19,122 nucleotides of DNA from JAGXLC01 sp964461045 (GCA_964461045.1 CAYWSJ010000065.1:1-19122); one strand, 5' to 3'. Numbered from the stretch's first letter, positions 6,921-14,909 are shown. Numbers and translations are program-made. The notes: generated by a model from the letters alone, not told the origin.

Positions 6921-8291
6921 ATGAACAACAAATTGTTAACAATTTTAAGCGTGTTTTTAGCACTCGCTATTCTTGGAGGATGCAAGCCTTCAGGAGATGA
7001 GAAAGAAAAAGAGGATAAGTATAAAATTCCTTTACGTGAAATTGAGAAAAAGGTAGAATCTTTTGCCAAGGTAGAATTAAAAACAGACCTTAGTCATTTG
7101 TCTGAAAATCAAAAAGAAATGTTGACTTATCTTTTTGATGCAGCAAAGATTATGGATGATATCTTTTGGACNNNNNNNNNNNNNNNNNNNNNNNNNNNNN
7201 NNNNNNNNNNNNNNNNNNNNNNNNNNNNNNNNNNNNNNNNNNNNNNNNNNNNNNNNNNNNNNNNNNNNNNNAGTGATTTTGCCTGGTTAGAAATGACTGA
7301 TAATGATATAGATTTTATTGTTGGTCCGATTGAAACATACCAGGATCAATTATATGGAAATAAAGCAGCTCATGAATCATTTATTTTAATTAAAGACAAG
7401 GAGTGGAGTAAGAAATTATCGAAGTATACTTCATTGCTTCCAAAGTTGCAGAAAATGCTTCCTGTTGAGCAAAAGTATAAAAACGAAACCCCAGGATCTT
7501 CAGGAAATCAATTGAATGTTTATGATGCTGTTTATTATGCAGGTGATTGCAATTATGGAAGTAAAACCATTGCTATTAACCTGCCTAATGATCCGGTTGT
7601 CAGAGAAAAGAGCGGTTCGCGAAAATTGCAGCTGAAAAATTCAATGAAAGCCAAATTTGACAATATACTTGTTCCAATATCTAAAGAACTTATCGATCCT
7701 TCACAAAGAGAGAATGTTACATTCGATGCATTTTTTGCAAACACTATGTTTCATGAAGTTGGTCACGGACTGGGCTTAAGTTACCTGGCTGAAGACAAAG
7801 AAACATCCGTAAGAGGGGCATTGAAAAAATACTATACCTCAATTGAAGAAGGTAAAGCTGATATTTTAGGACTTTATATTGTTGATCAGCTTTATGAAAT
7901 GGGCGAGCTTGGTGATGTTGACCTTATGGATTACTATGTGACTTTCTTTACAAGTATTTTCAGATCATCTCGTTTTGGAGTAGCAAGCGCACATGGAAAA
8001 GCAAATATGATGAGATTTTATTACCTGAAAGAGAAGGGAGCTTTCACCCGGGATCCTGAAACAGGTACATATAAAGTACATTTTGAGAAGATGCGAAAAG
8101 CAATGAAAAGTTTGGCTGAAAAAATTCTGAAAATTCAGGGTGATGGAGATTTTGAAAAAGCTAAAGCCTGGGTTGAGGAAGACGGCAAGATAAAAGAGAA
8201 TCTACAGAAAGATCTCGACAGAGTGAATGAAGCAGGAATTCCAAGAGATATCAGATTTAAACAGGGGAAATCTGTTCTTGGACTGGAATAA
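6921..8291 (+). CDS. M49-like (dipeptidyl-peptidase III family) zinc metallopeptidase lipoprotein, interrupted by an assembly gap
   Basis: Probable outer- or inner-membrane lipoprotein zinc peptidase cleaving short peptides. A type II signal peptide is clear: hydrophobic segment 5-18, then lipobox LGGC with C21 as lipidation site, followed by a charged linker. The zinc site is FHEVGHG (HEXXH encoded at 7752-7766) with the third ligand in IEEGKAD (encoded about 7842-7862), about 32 residues later. The surrounding segments AAKIMDDIFW, SDFAW and GPIETYQDQL fit bacterial relatives of dipeptidyl peptidase III. A 100-N gap falls after residue 83. From memory of the family, more than 33 residues are usually present between DDIFW and SDFAW, so the real gene is probably longer; the open frame across the N run is formal only. 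It has its own promoter and terminator, so it is probably monocistronic. The alternative is a catalytically different gluzincin with the same fold. Confidence 0.82.
   Translation: MNNKLLTILSVFLALAILGGCKPSGDEKEKEDKYKIPLREIEKKVESFAKVELKTDLSHLSENQKEMLTYLFDAAKIMDDIFWXXXXXXXXXXXXXXXXXXXXXXXXXXXXXXXXXXSDFAWLEMTDNDIDFIVGPIETYQDQLYGNKAAHESFILIKDKEWSKKLSKYTSLLPKLQKMLPVEQKYKNETPGSSGNQLNVYDAVYYAGDCNYGSKTIAINLPNDPVVREKSGSRKLQLKNSMKAKFDNILVPISKELIDPSQRENVTFDAFFANTMFHEVGHGLGLSYLAEDKETSVRGALKKYYTSIEEGKADILGLYIVDQLYEMGELGDVDLMDYYVTFFTSIFRSSRFGVASAHGKANMMRFYYLKEKGAFTRDPETGTYKVHFEKMRKAMKSLAEKILKIQGDGDFEKAKAWVEEDGKIKENLQKDLDRVNEAGIPRDIRFKQGKSVLGLE
7172..7271. other. Assembly gap (100 N)
   Basis: Exactly 100 consecutive N, the customary placeholder for a scaffold gap of unknown length. 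It sits inside the coding region of the zinc peptidase lipoprotein, so the length and frame of that gene across the gap are not real data. Confidence 0.99.
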
Positions 8292-8308
8292 AGATATTTA
8301 AAAATTTT

Positions 8309-8357
8309 AAGACCCGAACCTGATCTTTATATTATGGTTCGGGTCTTTATTTTTTTT
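8309..8357 (+). terminator. Rho-independent terminator after the M49-like gene
   Basis: Perfect 12-base inverted repeat, AAGACCCGAACC (8309-8320) and its complement (8336-8347), with a 15-base loop and a T-rich tail to 8357. It lies 17 bases past the stop codon and separates this gene from the Omp85-like gene. Confidence 0.9.
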
Positions 8358-8378
8358 AATTTTTAATGTCAAAATATT

Positions 8379-8386
8379 TATTTTTG
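8379..8386 (+). promoter_or_regulatory. Candidate -7 promoter box of the Omp85-like gene
   Basis: TATTTTTG fits the Bacteroidota -7 consensus TAnnTTTG and lies 16 bases before the GTG start at 8403, just past the upstream terminator. No -33 TTTG is seen at the right spacing, and such AT-rich sequence can match by chance. Confidence 0.3.
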
Positions 8387-8402
8387 TTATTTTGTTGGCA
8401 TT

Positions 8403-10334
8403 GTGATTAATAAAATACACAAACTGAATTTTTCTCTATTCTGCCGGATAATCATTCCGGCGCTGCTGATATTGTTTTTGTTTTCGGAGAAAAAAGCTTA
8501 TAGCCAGACTGATACAACAAAATATTATTTTGTACGAGATTCTTTACTTAATAAGGATACTATTGCCTTTTCAATAGATAAAAATGCCCTCTACAACTCT
8601 AAAAAGTTTTATGATTCCATAAGGCGTTTTGCCTCAAAAAATTATTTTACAAAAAAGATTCACGATTTCTTATTTATAAAAAACAAAACCCCGGATGTTT
8701 TTGAAAATAAGCAGATAGATAAACAAAAAAATCCATTTAGCGACTACAAAGGAAAGATTATTCGTGATATAGAATTTAAACAATTACCTGTGTTCGGCAC
8801 CAGTGTGGACGATACTACCTATGAGGCCAAAAACTGGTATAAGGAAGTTGGAAATTGGTTGCATATCCCAACAAATGAGAAAATTTTAAAAAGCAACCTC
8901 CTGGTTTCTCCAGGAGAAGAAGTTGACCCAACCTTATTGAGCGATAATGAACGAATCTTTCGTAATTTGCAAAGTGTAAAAGATTCAAGAATTCTGATTA
9001 TCCCGGCCCGGAACACAACTGACTCTGTTGATCTGCTAATTATTACACAGGATTATTGGTCAAAGGGTTTTTCTGTTAATTTTAAGGATGTTTACTCGAA
9101 TGAAATTGAGATCTATGACAATAATTTTGTGGGCCTGGGACATAAAATAACATCTAATTTTGTCTTCGATTTCATGATAGCTAATTACCCTGGTATAGAA
9201 TCTTCTTACAGGATAAAGAATATAAGGAAGACTTTTATAAACAGTAATTTCTTTTATGAAAATGTTTTTGATGAAGGACAATTGGGGATGAGCCTTGACC
9301 GGGGATTTTATTCATACAAGACCAGGTGGGTGGGCGGACTTAAATTAAGAAGAGAAAGAGATTTTAGAAATTTCACATATAAGGATAGTCTCTATGAAAA
9401 TGAAATTTTTGAAAAAGAAGTGGTAGATGCATGGGTTGGCTATGCTTTGCCATTGCGTACTTTTGATAAAGAGATAAAAAAAGGAACCCGATTGGTTACT
9501 GCATTTAGATATTTTAATCATAACTATCTTGTAAACCCTAACATATTTGACAGACATTATTATACTTTTTCAGATTATCAGTTTTATCTCGGGAGTTTTA
9601 GCTGGTCCAGGGAAAAATTTTACAAAACCTCTCTTATATACAGTTTTGGAAAAACAGAGGATATTCCAATGGGAGATTTGATAAACTTTACTTATGGATT
9701 ACAAATTTCAGATTTTTTTACCAGGGGATATTCTGGTATTACCTATAAGCATGGACGATATTATAACAATTTTGGTTATCTGAAGAATCAATACGGTCTG
9801 GGCAGCTTCATTTATAAAAATAATTTTGAACAGGGAGTTCTAAATTTAGAATCGAATTATATAAGTAAACTCTTTTCCTTTTCTGGTATGCGTTTGCGAC
9901 AATTTTTCAATTTAGAATATTTGTGGGCGATAAACAGGTTTCCCCAGGAGCGGGTTCGGTTTGATGACAGAGACGACATAAGAGGATTTGATGAAAACTT
10001 ATACTTTGGTACTAAAAAACTAACTTTTAGTGCTGAAACAGTGGGTTTTACCGATTTGTTTTATTATGGATTCAGATTTGTATTTTATGGTTTCTGGGAT
10101 GTGGGCTTTATCGGGCCGGAAAACCGGTTTATTTTAAAAAATGCCATGCATAATGGTTTTGGTTTAGGAATAAGAATTCGTAATGAAAACCTTGTATTTA
10201 AAACCTTCCAGATAAGAATAGGTTATTATCCTACCCTTCCTGCAGGTGAGCATGTCCTTTTTAAGCTCTCGGGTGAAAAGGCTTATAAACCTGGCAGATA
10301 TTCACCAGGAGCCCCTTCTGTAATTGGCTATTAA
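8403..10334 (+). CDS. Omp85/BamA-TamA-like outer-membrane beta-barrel protein with one POTRA-like domain
   Basis: Outer-membrane protein of 643 residues. A hydrophobic N-terminal segment (about 17-28) ending near AYS-Q34 acts as signal peptide. A POTRA-like stretch (about 117-217: KIIRDIEF, LLVSPGEEVDPTLLSDNERIFRNLQSV in two parts, then a beta strand ending IITQDYW) precedes a barrel of alternating aromatic and polar strands (about 220-625). DIRGF (525-529) matches the conserved (V/I)RG(F/Y) tip of loop 6 in Omp85 proteins. A short Pro/Gly-rich tail, about 20 residues, follows the last barrel strand. The start is GTG: no ATG lies in frame near the signal peptide, and the GTG gives a normal leader. 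With a single POTRA it is not the main BamA; a role in exporting or inserting another envelope component is inferred. It stands alone between two terminated genes. Confidence 0.82.
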   Translation: MINKIHKLNFSLFCRIIIPALLILFLFSEKKAYSQTDTTKYYFVRDSLLNKDTIAFSIDKNALYNSKKFYDSIRRFASKNYFTKKIHDFLFIKNKTPDVFENKQIDKQKNPFSDYKGKIIRDIEFKQLPVFGTSVDDTTYEAKNWYKEVGNWLHIPTNEKILKSNLLVSPGEEVDPTLLSDNERIFRNLQSVKDSRILIIPARNTTDSVDLLIITQDYWSKGFSVNFKDVYSNEIEIYDNNFVGLGHKITSNFVFDFMIANYPGIESSYRIKNIRKTFINSNFFYENVFDEGQLGMSLDRGFYSYKTRWVGGLKLRRERDFRNFTYKDSLYENEIFEKEVVDAWVGYALPLRTFDKEIKKGTRLVTAFRYFNHNYLVNPNIFDRHYYTFSDYQFYLGSFSWSREKFYKTSLIYSFGKTEDIPMGDLINFTYGLQISDFFTRGYSGITYKHGRYYNNFGYLKNQYGLGSFIYKNNFEQGVLNLESNYISKLFSFSGMRLRQFFNLEYLWAINRFPQERVRFDDRDDIRGFDENLYFGTKKLTFSAETVGFTDLFYYGFRFVFYGFWDVGFIGPENRFILKNAMHNGFGLGIRIRNENLVFKTFQIRIGYYPTLPAGEHVLFKLSGEKAYKPGRYSPGAPSVIGY

Positions 10335-10414
10335 AAATAATAAGAAAGGGTGAACATAATTTAAGTATATCTGTTTGACTAAAATTTAAGTCTAACCCTA
10401 AAAATTGTAACATT
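10335..10414 (+). promoter_or_regulatory. Leader region of the peroxiredoxin gene
   Basis: 80 bases without a hairpin terminator for the upstream gene. It contains ACTAAAAT (10379-10386) and TCTAACCCT (10391-10399), elements that also occur just before the M49-like start, so this may be a shared leader motif. TCTGTTTG (near 10370) is only a loose -7 match. No Shine-Dalgarno sequence precedes the ATG. Confidence 0.3.
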
Positions 10415-11044
10415 ATGGGAGTTTTAACAGGTAAAAAAGCACCTCATTTTAAAACAGATGCCGTTATTAATGGCAACGAAATAGTAACAGATTTTTCATT
10501 AGAACAATACATTGGAAAAAACCATGTTGTATTTTTCTTTTATCCTGCAGATTTTACTTTTGTTTGTCCAACGGAGATAATTGCTTTTCAAAATAAGATT
10601 GAGGAGTTCGAAAAAAGGAATGTTGCTGTTGTCGGGTGTTCTGTTGACTCTGCCTTTTCTCACTGGAAATGGCTACAAACAGAACAAAAGGACGGAGGCA
10701 TTAAAGGAGTGAAGTTTCCGCTGGTAGCAGATCTCTCGAAGACTATTTCTGAAAATTTTGATGTCCTTGCCGGAGAATATGACATCAATGAAGAAAATGA
10801 ATCTGAATTTAATGGAATTCCTCAGGCATATAGAGGTTTATTCCTCATCGATAAAAACGGTATAGTAAGGCATCAGGTAGTGAATGATATGCCACTGGGT
10901 AGAAGTGTTGATGAAACCCTGCGAATGGTTGATGCTCTTCAGTTTTATGAGGAGAATGGAGAAGTTTGTCCGGCTGATTGGCGCAAAGGAGACAAAACCA
11001 TTAAAGAGACACAGGAAAGCATTGCCAATTATCTGGCAAATTAA
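10415..11044 (+). CDS. Typical 2-Cys peroxiredoxin (AhpC/TSA family)
   Basis: Cytoplasmic thiol peroxidase reducing hydrogen peroxide, organic hydroperoxides or peroxynitrite, 209 residues. The active site YPADFTFVCPTE contains P44, T48 and peroxidatic C51 (PxxxTxxC), and R140 (AYRGLF) is the conserved catalytic arginine. Resolving C185 lies in GEVCPADW near the C-terminus, so the enzyme is of the typical two-cysteine type that forms an intersubunit disulfide. The segment DGGIKGVKFP (93-102) takes the place of the GGLG loop linked with sensitivity to overoxidation, so the behaviour at high peroxide may differ. The reductant (AhpF or thioredoxin) is not encoded here. The gene has its own leader and is followed by a strong terminator, so it is probably monocistronic and likely peroxide-induced, though no OxyR site was identified. 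Confidence 0.94.
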   Translation: MGVLTGKKAPHFKTDAVINGNEIVTDFSLEQYIGKNHVVFFFYPADFTFVCPTEIIAFQNKIEEFEKRNVAVVGCSVDSAFSHWKWLQTEQKDGGIKGVKFPLVADLSKTISENFDVLAGEYDINEENESEFNGIPQAYRGLFLIDKNGIVRHQVVNDMPLGRSVDETLRMVDALQFYEENGEVCPADWRKGDKTIKETQESIANYLAN

Positions 11045-11062
11045 TATGGGGCTTTCACAAGT

Positions 11063-11092
11063 AAAAGCATCTCGTTTTGAGATGCTTTTTTT
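11063..11092 (+). terminator. Rho-independent terminator after the peroxiredoxin gene
   Basis: Perfect 11-base inverted repeat, AAAAGCATCTC (11063-11073) and GAGATGCTTTT (11079-11089), loop of 5, then a T tail. It ends only 12 bases before the pabB ATG at 11104, so pabB needs a promoter that overlaps this structure or readthrough. Confidence 0.9.
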
Positions 11093-11099
11093 ATTTTTG
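11092..11099 (+). promoter_or_regulatory. Candidate -7 box of pabB inside the terminator tail
   Basis: TATTTTTG matches TAnnTTTG and lies 4 bases before the pabB ATG. Transcription starting the usual 6-8 bases downstream would begin at or just inside the start codon, giving a leaderless message. The match could equally be a by-product of the T-rich terminator tail. Confidence 0.3.
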
Positions 11100-11103
11100 T
11101 AAC

Positions 11104-12417
11104 ATGCGAAATTACAAAGTGTTAAATAATATAAATCAAAGCCGGATTTTTAAAAATCTGTTGGAGATTTCTGAAAATGAACCATATTTTGCTTTGCTTA
11201 ACAGCGTTGATTTTTCAATAAATAAGGCCAAGCAAAATTACCGGAATTATAATTTTATTGCAGCCTGGGGAGTTATAGATATGATAGAGGGGACCGATAA
11301 GGATAGTTTTTATGCGTTTGAAAAATTTTATAAGAAAAAGAAAGATTGGCTTTTTGGTTACTTTGGGTATGATCTGAAAAATGAGGTTGAGAATTTACAC
11401 TCAAATAATCCAGATCATTTAAATTTTCCGGATCTCTGTTTTTTTCAACCGGCCTTCCTGGTTATTGCTGATAATGCGGATGTTACTTTTTATTACCCCG
11501 AACATAAAGAAAATACAGATGAATTATATGCATTGATTGAACTGTTGGAAAAGGATAATGAGGATAGTGAGCAAAAGTTTGGAAACAAACAAAAATTTGA
11601 CATAAAATCTCGTTTTAGCAAAGAAGAATATGTTGATACTGTTCAAAAGCTTAAAGAACATATTAAAAGAGGAGACATCTATGAAATAAATTTATGCCAG
11701 GAGTTTTATGCAAAAGCGAAAATTGATCCTCAAGAGACATACATGAAATTAAATTCTTTGTCACCCACCCCGTTCTCAGCTTTTTTAAAAATGAATCAAA
11801 ATTATCTTATGTCAGCCAGTCCTGAACGGTTTATGAAGAAAAAAGGTTCTAAGATTATTTCACAACCGATGAAAGGCACGATAGGAAGAGGATCTACAAA
11901 GGAAGAGGATGAGTCTTTAAAGCAAAAACTGGCTTCCGATATAAAGGAAAGGGCAGAGAATGTGATGATCGTTGATCTTGTAAGAAATGATCTTTCACGA
12001 ACAGCTAAAAAAGGCAGTGTTGAGGTAGAGGAATTGTGCGGCATATATACTTTTCCACAGGTACATCAGATGATTTCTACAGTTGTTTCTGAAATTGAGG
12101 AAGATGATACGGTTAGTTGTATAAAAAATGCTTTTCCTATGGGTTCGATGACAGGTGCACCAAAGGTAAAATCAATGGAACTCATTGAAAAATATGAAAG
12201 AAGTAAGCGCGGTTTATATAGTGGTTCTGTGGGCTATTTTTCACCTTCTGGTGATTTTGATCTTAATGTTGTGATCCGGAGTATGTTTTATAATGAAAAA
12301 AATATGTATATTTCATATTCTGTAGGAGGAGCTATTACATATTTGTCTGATCCACAGAAGGAATATGAGGAATGTATGTTAAAGGCAAAAGCAATGAAAC
12401 AAGTTTTGGAGGATTGA
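11104..12417 (+). CDS. pabB: Aminodeoxychorismate synthase component I (PabB)
   Basis: Converts chorismate and ammonia (from a PabA glutaminase partner) to 4-amino-4-deoxychorismate for folate synthesis. 437 residues, with a weak N-terminal domain (1-165) and a chorismate-binding domain (about 170-435). The lysine of QPMKGTIGRG (K257) is the PabB nucleophile; anthranilate synthase TrpE has alanine there, which is why pabB is preferred. Other chorismate-site motifs are SASPERF (237-243), RAENVMIVDLVRND (283-296), GSMTGAPK (347-354) and EYEECMLKA (420-428). The start ATG at 11104 is chosen because a longer TTG start (11077) would lie in the terminator hairpin. tilS starts one base after its stop, so the two are surely cotranscribed and probably translationally coupled. 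No PabA or PabC gene is nearby, so the glutaminase is shared (TrpG type) or encoded elsewhere. Confidence 0.9.
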   Translation: MRNYKVLNNINQSRIFKNLLEISENEPYFALLNSVDFSINKAKQNYRNYNFIAAWGVIDMIEGTDKDSFYAFEKFYKKKKDWLFGYFGYDLKNEVENLHSNNPDHLNFPDLCFFQPAFLVIADNADVTFYYPEHKENTDELYALIELLEKDNEDSEQKFGNKQKFDIKSRFSKEEYVDTVQKLKEHIKRGDIYEINLCQEFYAKAKIDPQETYMKLNSLSPTPFSAFLKMNQNYLMSASPERFMKKKGSKIISQPMKGTIGRGSTKEEDESLKQKLASDIKERAENVMIVDLVRNDLSRTAKKGSVEVEELCGIYTFPQVHQMISTVVSEIEEDDTVSCIKNAFPMGSMTGAPKVKSMELIEKYERSKRGLYSGSVGYFSPSGDFDLNVVIRSMFYNEKNMYISYSVGGAITYLSDPQKEYEECMLKAKAMKQVLED

Positions 12418-12418
12418 A

Positions 12419-13744
12419 ATGCTAACTGATTTTAAGAAATTTGTTGAAGAAAATAATCTTTTTATAGAATCAGACAGAATCCTGGTAGGAGTCAGCGGGG
12501 GAATAGATTCTATGGTTCTTATTGATTTATTGTACCGCATTCATCCTAAGATTGGTATTGCTCATTGCAATTTTCAACTTCGGGGAAAAGAAGCAGATGA
12601 TGACGAATATTTTGTACAACAGAAATCAAAACAGCTCAATATTCCCTTTTATGTGAAAAGATTCAATACGGAAAGTGTAGCTGAGCAACTAAAGATATCG
12701 ATACAGATGGCTGCCCGTAAACTGCGTTACAACTGGTTTGAAGAGATAAGACAAAAGGAGGGATATGACTGGGTAGCACTTGGACATAATAAAAATGATG
12801 TAACAGAGACATTTTTAATAAACCTGGCAAGAGGAACAGGAATTAAGGGATTGACGGGAATTCAACCTAAAAAACATTTTTTGATAAGGCCTCTTCTTTT
12901 TGCAGAAAGAGAACAGATACTTTCTTATATGTCAGAAAGAGGAATCGATTATAGGGAGGATTCATCCAATAAAACTGTAAAATACAGCAGAAACAAAATA
13001 CGGCATAATATAATTCCACATTTTCAGGAAATAAACCCCAGGTTCCTGGATACAATGACAGAAAATATAGAACGTATGCAGGAAGCATATGCAATTTATA
13101 AAGATTCTGTTGAGAAAATTAAAAGGGAATTGGTGCAGGAGTCTGACGGGGACTTTTATATTTTAAAGCCTGGTCTTGAAAAGTCAGATTTCCGGGAAAG
13201 CCTTCTTTTTGAAATCTTGAAATCTTTCAGGTTTAACAGGGAAGTTCTTTTTGATATAAATGAACAAATTTCCGGTGAGCCCGGTAAAGTTTTCTATTCT
13301 CCAACCCATAAACTTGTTCTGGATCGTAAACACCTGATTGTTACCCCATTGGTGAAGGAGGAGGAACGGAAATATTATATTGACAAGCAGCAATCTTCTG
13401 TTAATTACCCTGTTTCTATGGAGATAAGGAAGATTGAAAACATTGAATCTTATCAAATTCCTGTAGATTCAAATAAAGCTGCAATAGATTATGACAAGCT
13501 TGACTTTCCTTTGATAATCAGGAAGTGGCAGCATGGAGATTATTTTAAGCCTTTTGGTTTTGGCCATTTTAAAAAGTTAAGTGATTATTTTACAGACAGA
13601 AAATATTCTTTACTCGATAAAGAAAGATGCTGGATACTGGCATCGGGAGAAAAGATCGTATGGTTAATTAACGATCGTATTGATGATCGTTTTAAAATAG
13701 ATGAAGATACACGGACAATCCTTGAACTGACTTATTCGGAATAA
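12419..13744 (+). CDS. tilS: tRNA(Ile)-lysidine synthase
   Basis: ATP-dependent enzyme that attaches lysine to C34 of the CAU-anticodon tRNA(Ile), switching it from Met to Ile decoding; essential in most bacteria. 441 residues. The PP-loop SGGIDS (26-31) binds ATP. AHCNFQLRG (48-56), MAARKLRY (97-104), LGHNKNDVTETFLINLARG (121-139), and the D.SN....SRNKIR block (181-195) are the family signatures. The C-terminal TilS domain (about 363-438, IIRKWQHGDYFKPFG and the following residues) is present, so the protein is full length. The start lies one base past the pabB stop with GGAGGA (12408-12413) well placed 5 bases before ATG, one of few Shine-Dalgarno sequences here. The last 13 bases overlap the end of convergent aroC. 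Confidence 0.95.
   Translation: MLTDFKKFVEENNLFIESDRILVGVSGGIDSMVLIDLLYRIHPKIGIAHCNFQLRGKEADDDEYFVQQKSKQLNIPFYVKRFNTESVAEQLKISIQMAARKLRYNWFEEIRQKEGYDWVALGHNKNDVTETFLINLARGTGIKGLTGIQPKKHFLIRPLLFAEREQILSYMSERGIDYREDSSNKTVKYSRNKIRHNIIPHFQEINPRFLDTMTENIERMQEAYAIYKDSVEKIKRELVQESDGDFYILKPGLEKSDFRESLLFEILKSFRFNREVLFDINEQISGEPGKVFYSPTHKLVLDRKHLIVTPLVKEEERKYYIDKQQSSVNYPVSMEIRKIENIESYQIPVDSNKAAIDYDKLDFPLIIRKWQHGDYFKPFGFGHFKKLSDYFTDRKYSLLDKERCWILASGEKIVWLINDRIDDRFKIDEDTRTILELTYSE
13732..13744. repeat. Palindrome forming the tilS/aroC convergent overlap
   Basis: TTATTCGGAATAA is palindromic except for its unpaired central base. It is precisely the region shared by the two convergent genes: the plus strand reads Tyr-Ser-Glu-stop for tilS (with one upstream base completing the Tyr codon) and the minus strand reads Tyr-Ser-Glu-stop for aroC. 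No longer stem or T run is present, so it is not an ordinary terminator. Confidence 0.85.
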
Positions 13745-14745
13745 AACATTTTTGGGTTAAAAACTTTTTTGGCTTGGTGTGCATCCAGCATCAGATTGGC
13801 CATAACAATAGCTGTAACTGCTTCAACAATTACCGGCATTCTGAGCGCTATACAAAGGTCATGTCGTCCTTTTATTTCAACATCTTCAACCTTTGCTGTT
13901 TCAAAGTTCAGGGTTTTTTGTTTTTTTGGTGTACTTGAAGGAGGTTTCACTGCCACTCTGAAAACAACATCATTGCCATTTGTTATACCACCGTTTATTC
14001 CTCCGGCATAATTGGTATCTGTTTGCCCGTTTTTATTAATTATAGAATCGTTATGCTCGCTTCCTTTCATTTTTGCAGCAGCCATGCCGGATCCAAATTC
14101 AATTCCTTTAATAGCAGGTACGGCAAACATAAAATGGCTGATCATCGATTCTACAGAATTAAAGAAAGGTTCACCAAGCCCCACAGGGACATTTTCAGCC
14201 TTGCATTCAATGATTCCACCAATTGTGTCTTGTTCTTCTATAGCATTTTGTACAGCTTTGTCAATATCTTTTTCACCTCCTGCTTCGATTAATTTTGCAT
14301 CTATTAGCAATGGGAAAACAACTTTTTTGGCTATTACACCGGCGGCAACAATCCCAAGTGTTAACCGGCCGGAAAACGGGCCACTTCCTCTTGGATCGTT
14401 GTATCCTCCATATTTTTTGTAGGCAGTAAAGTCCGCGTGGCCAGGGCGGGGAATTCTTCTGAAACTATCATAATCTTCTGAACGGGTATTTTCGTTGTTG
14501 AAGAGAATGGTTATTGGTGCCCCGGTTGTATAAGATTTGTGAATACCTGAAAGTATTTCCGGTTTGTCTTTTTCTTTTCTGGGAGTTGTTCCCATTTTTC
14601 CACTCCTTCTCCTCGAAAGATCTGTGTTGAATTCATTTTCTTCTATTTTAAGTCCTGCAGGGCAACCATCTATAAGCACGCCAATTGTACTCCCGTGTGA
14701 TTCACCAAAAATTGAAATTCGTAAAGAATGGCCAAACGTATTCAT
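13732..14745 (-). CDS. aroC: Chorismate synthase
   Basis: Last enzyme of the shikimate pathway: removes phosphate from EPSP to give chorismate, using reduced FMN. 337 residues, slightly short of the usual 350-390. Visible motifs: FGESHG (13-18) with the catalytic histidine H17, DLSRRRSGK (42-50) binding substrate phosphate, RPGHAD (99-104), DPRGSGPFSGRLT (117-129), the asparagine/glycine-rich GGINGGITNG (about 247-256) and GRHDLC (about 295-300). Its product feeds PabB, encoded convergently next door. The start MNTFGHSLRISIFGESHG is typical of the family. On the minus strand TATCTTTG (14770-14777) gives a perfect -7 match 24 bases upstream. The end overlaps tilS by 13 bases with no terminator, so the two transcripts would run into each other. 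Confidence 0.95.
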   Translation of the reverse strand: MNTFGHSLRISIFGESHGSTIGVLIDGCPAGLKIEENEFNTDLSRRRSGKMGTTPRKEKDKPEILSGIHKSYTTGAPITILFNNENTRSEDYDSFRRIPRPGHADFTAYKKYGGYNDPRGSGPFSGRLTLGIVAAGVIAKKVVFPLLIDAKLIEAGGEKDIDKAVQNAIEEQDTIGGIIECKAENVPVGLGEPFFNSVESMISHFMFAVPAIKGIEFGSGMAAAKMKGSEHNDSIINKNGQTDTNYAGGINGGITNGNDVVFRVAVKPPSSTPKKQKTLNFETAKVEDVEIKGRHDLCIALRMPVIVEAVTAIVMANLMLDAHQAKKVFNPKMFYSE

Positions 14746-14769
14746 TGCTATTTATTTGTGATTATCTTC

Positions 14770-14777
14770 CAAAGATA
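14770..14777 (-). promoter_or_regulatory. Candidate -7 promoter box of aroC
   Basis: Minus-strand TATCTTTG matches TAnnTTTG exactly, 24 bases before the aroC ATG, predicting a leader of about 17 bases. No -33 TTTG is seen at 19-21 bases further upstream. Confidence 0.4.
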
Positions 14778-14848
14778 AAAAAAGAAGGTGTAATATCTAT
14801 GTAAAAAAAGGTTTTGGGTTGTTCTTTTTCTTTTTTCAGAACTTACAT

Positions 14849-14885
14849 AAAAAACCTGTCAGACTTTTATACTGACAGGTTTTTT
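14849..14885 (-). terminator. Rho-independent terminator of the radical SAM gene
   Basis: Perfect 14-base inverted repeat, AAAAAACCTGTCAG (14849-14862) and its complement (14872-14885), 9-base loop. It sits 25 bases past the stop codon of the minus-strand gene ending at 14910; A/T runs on both sides make it potentially bidirectional. Confidence 0.9.
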
Positions 14886-14909
14886 TAGATAATTATCAAT
14901 TATGAAACC

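Noticed and set aside
11077..11103. TTG start extending PabB by 9 residues
   Set aside because: The extension is coded by the terminator stem and T tail of the peroxiredoxin gene, and a good ATG follows at 11104.
13769..14422. Several plus-strand frames of 80-136 codons opposite aroC
   Set aside because: They are shadows of chorismate synthase, whose motifs are all intact on the minus strand.
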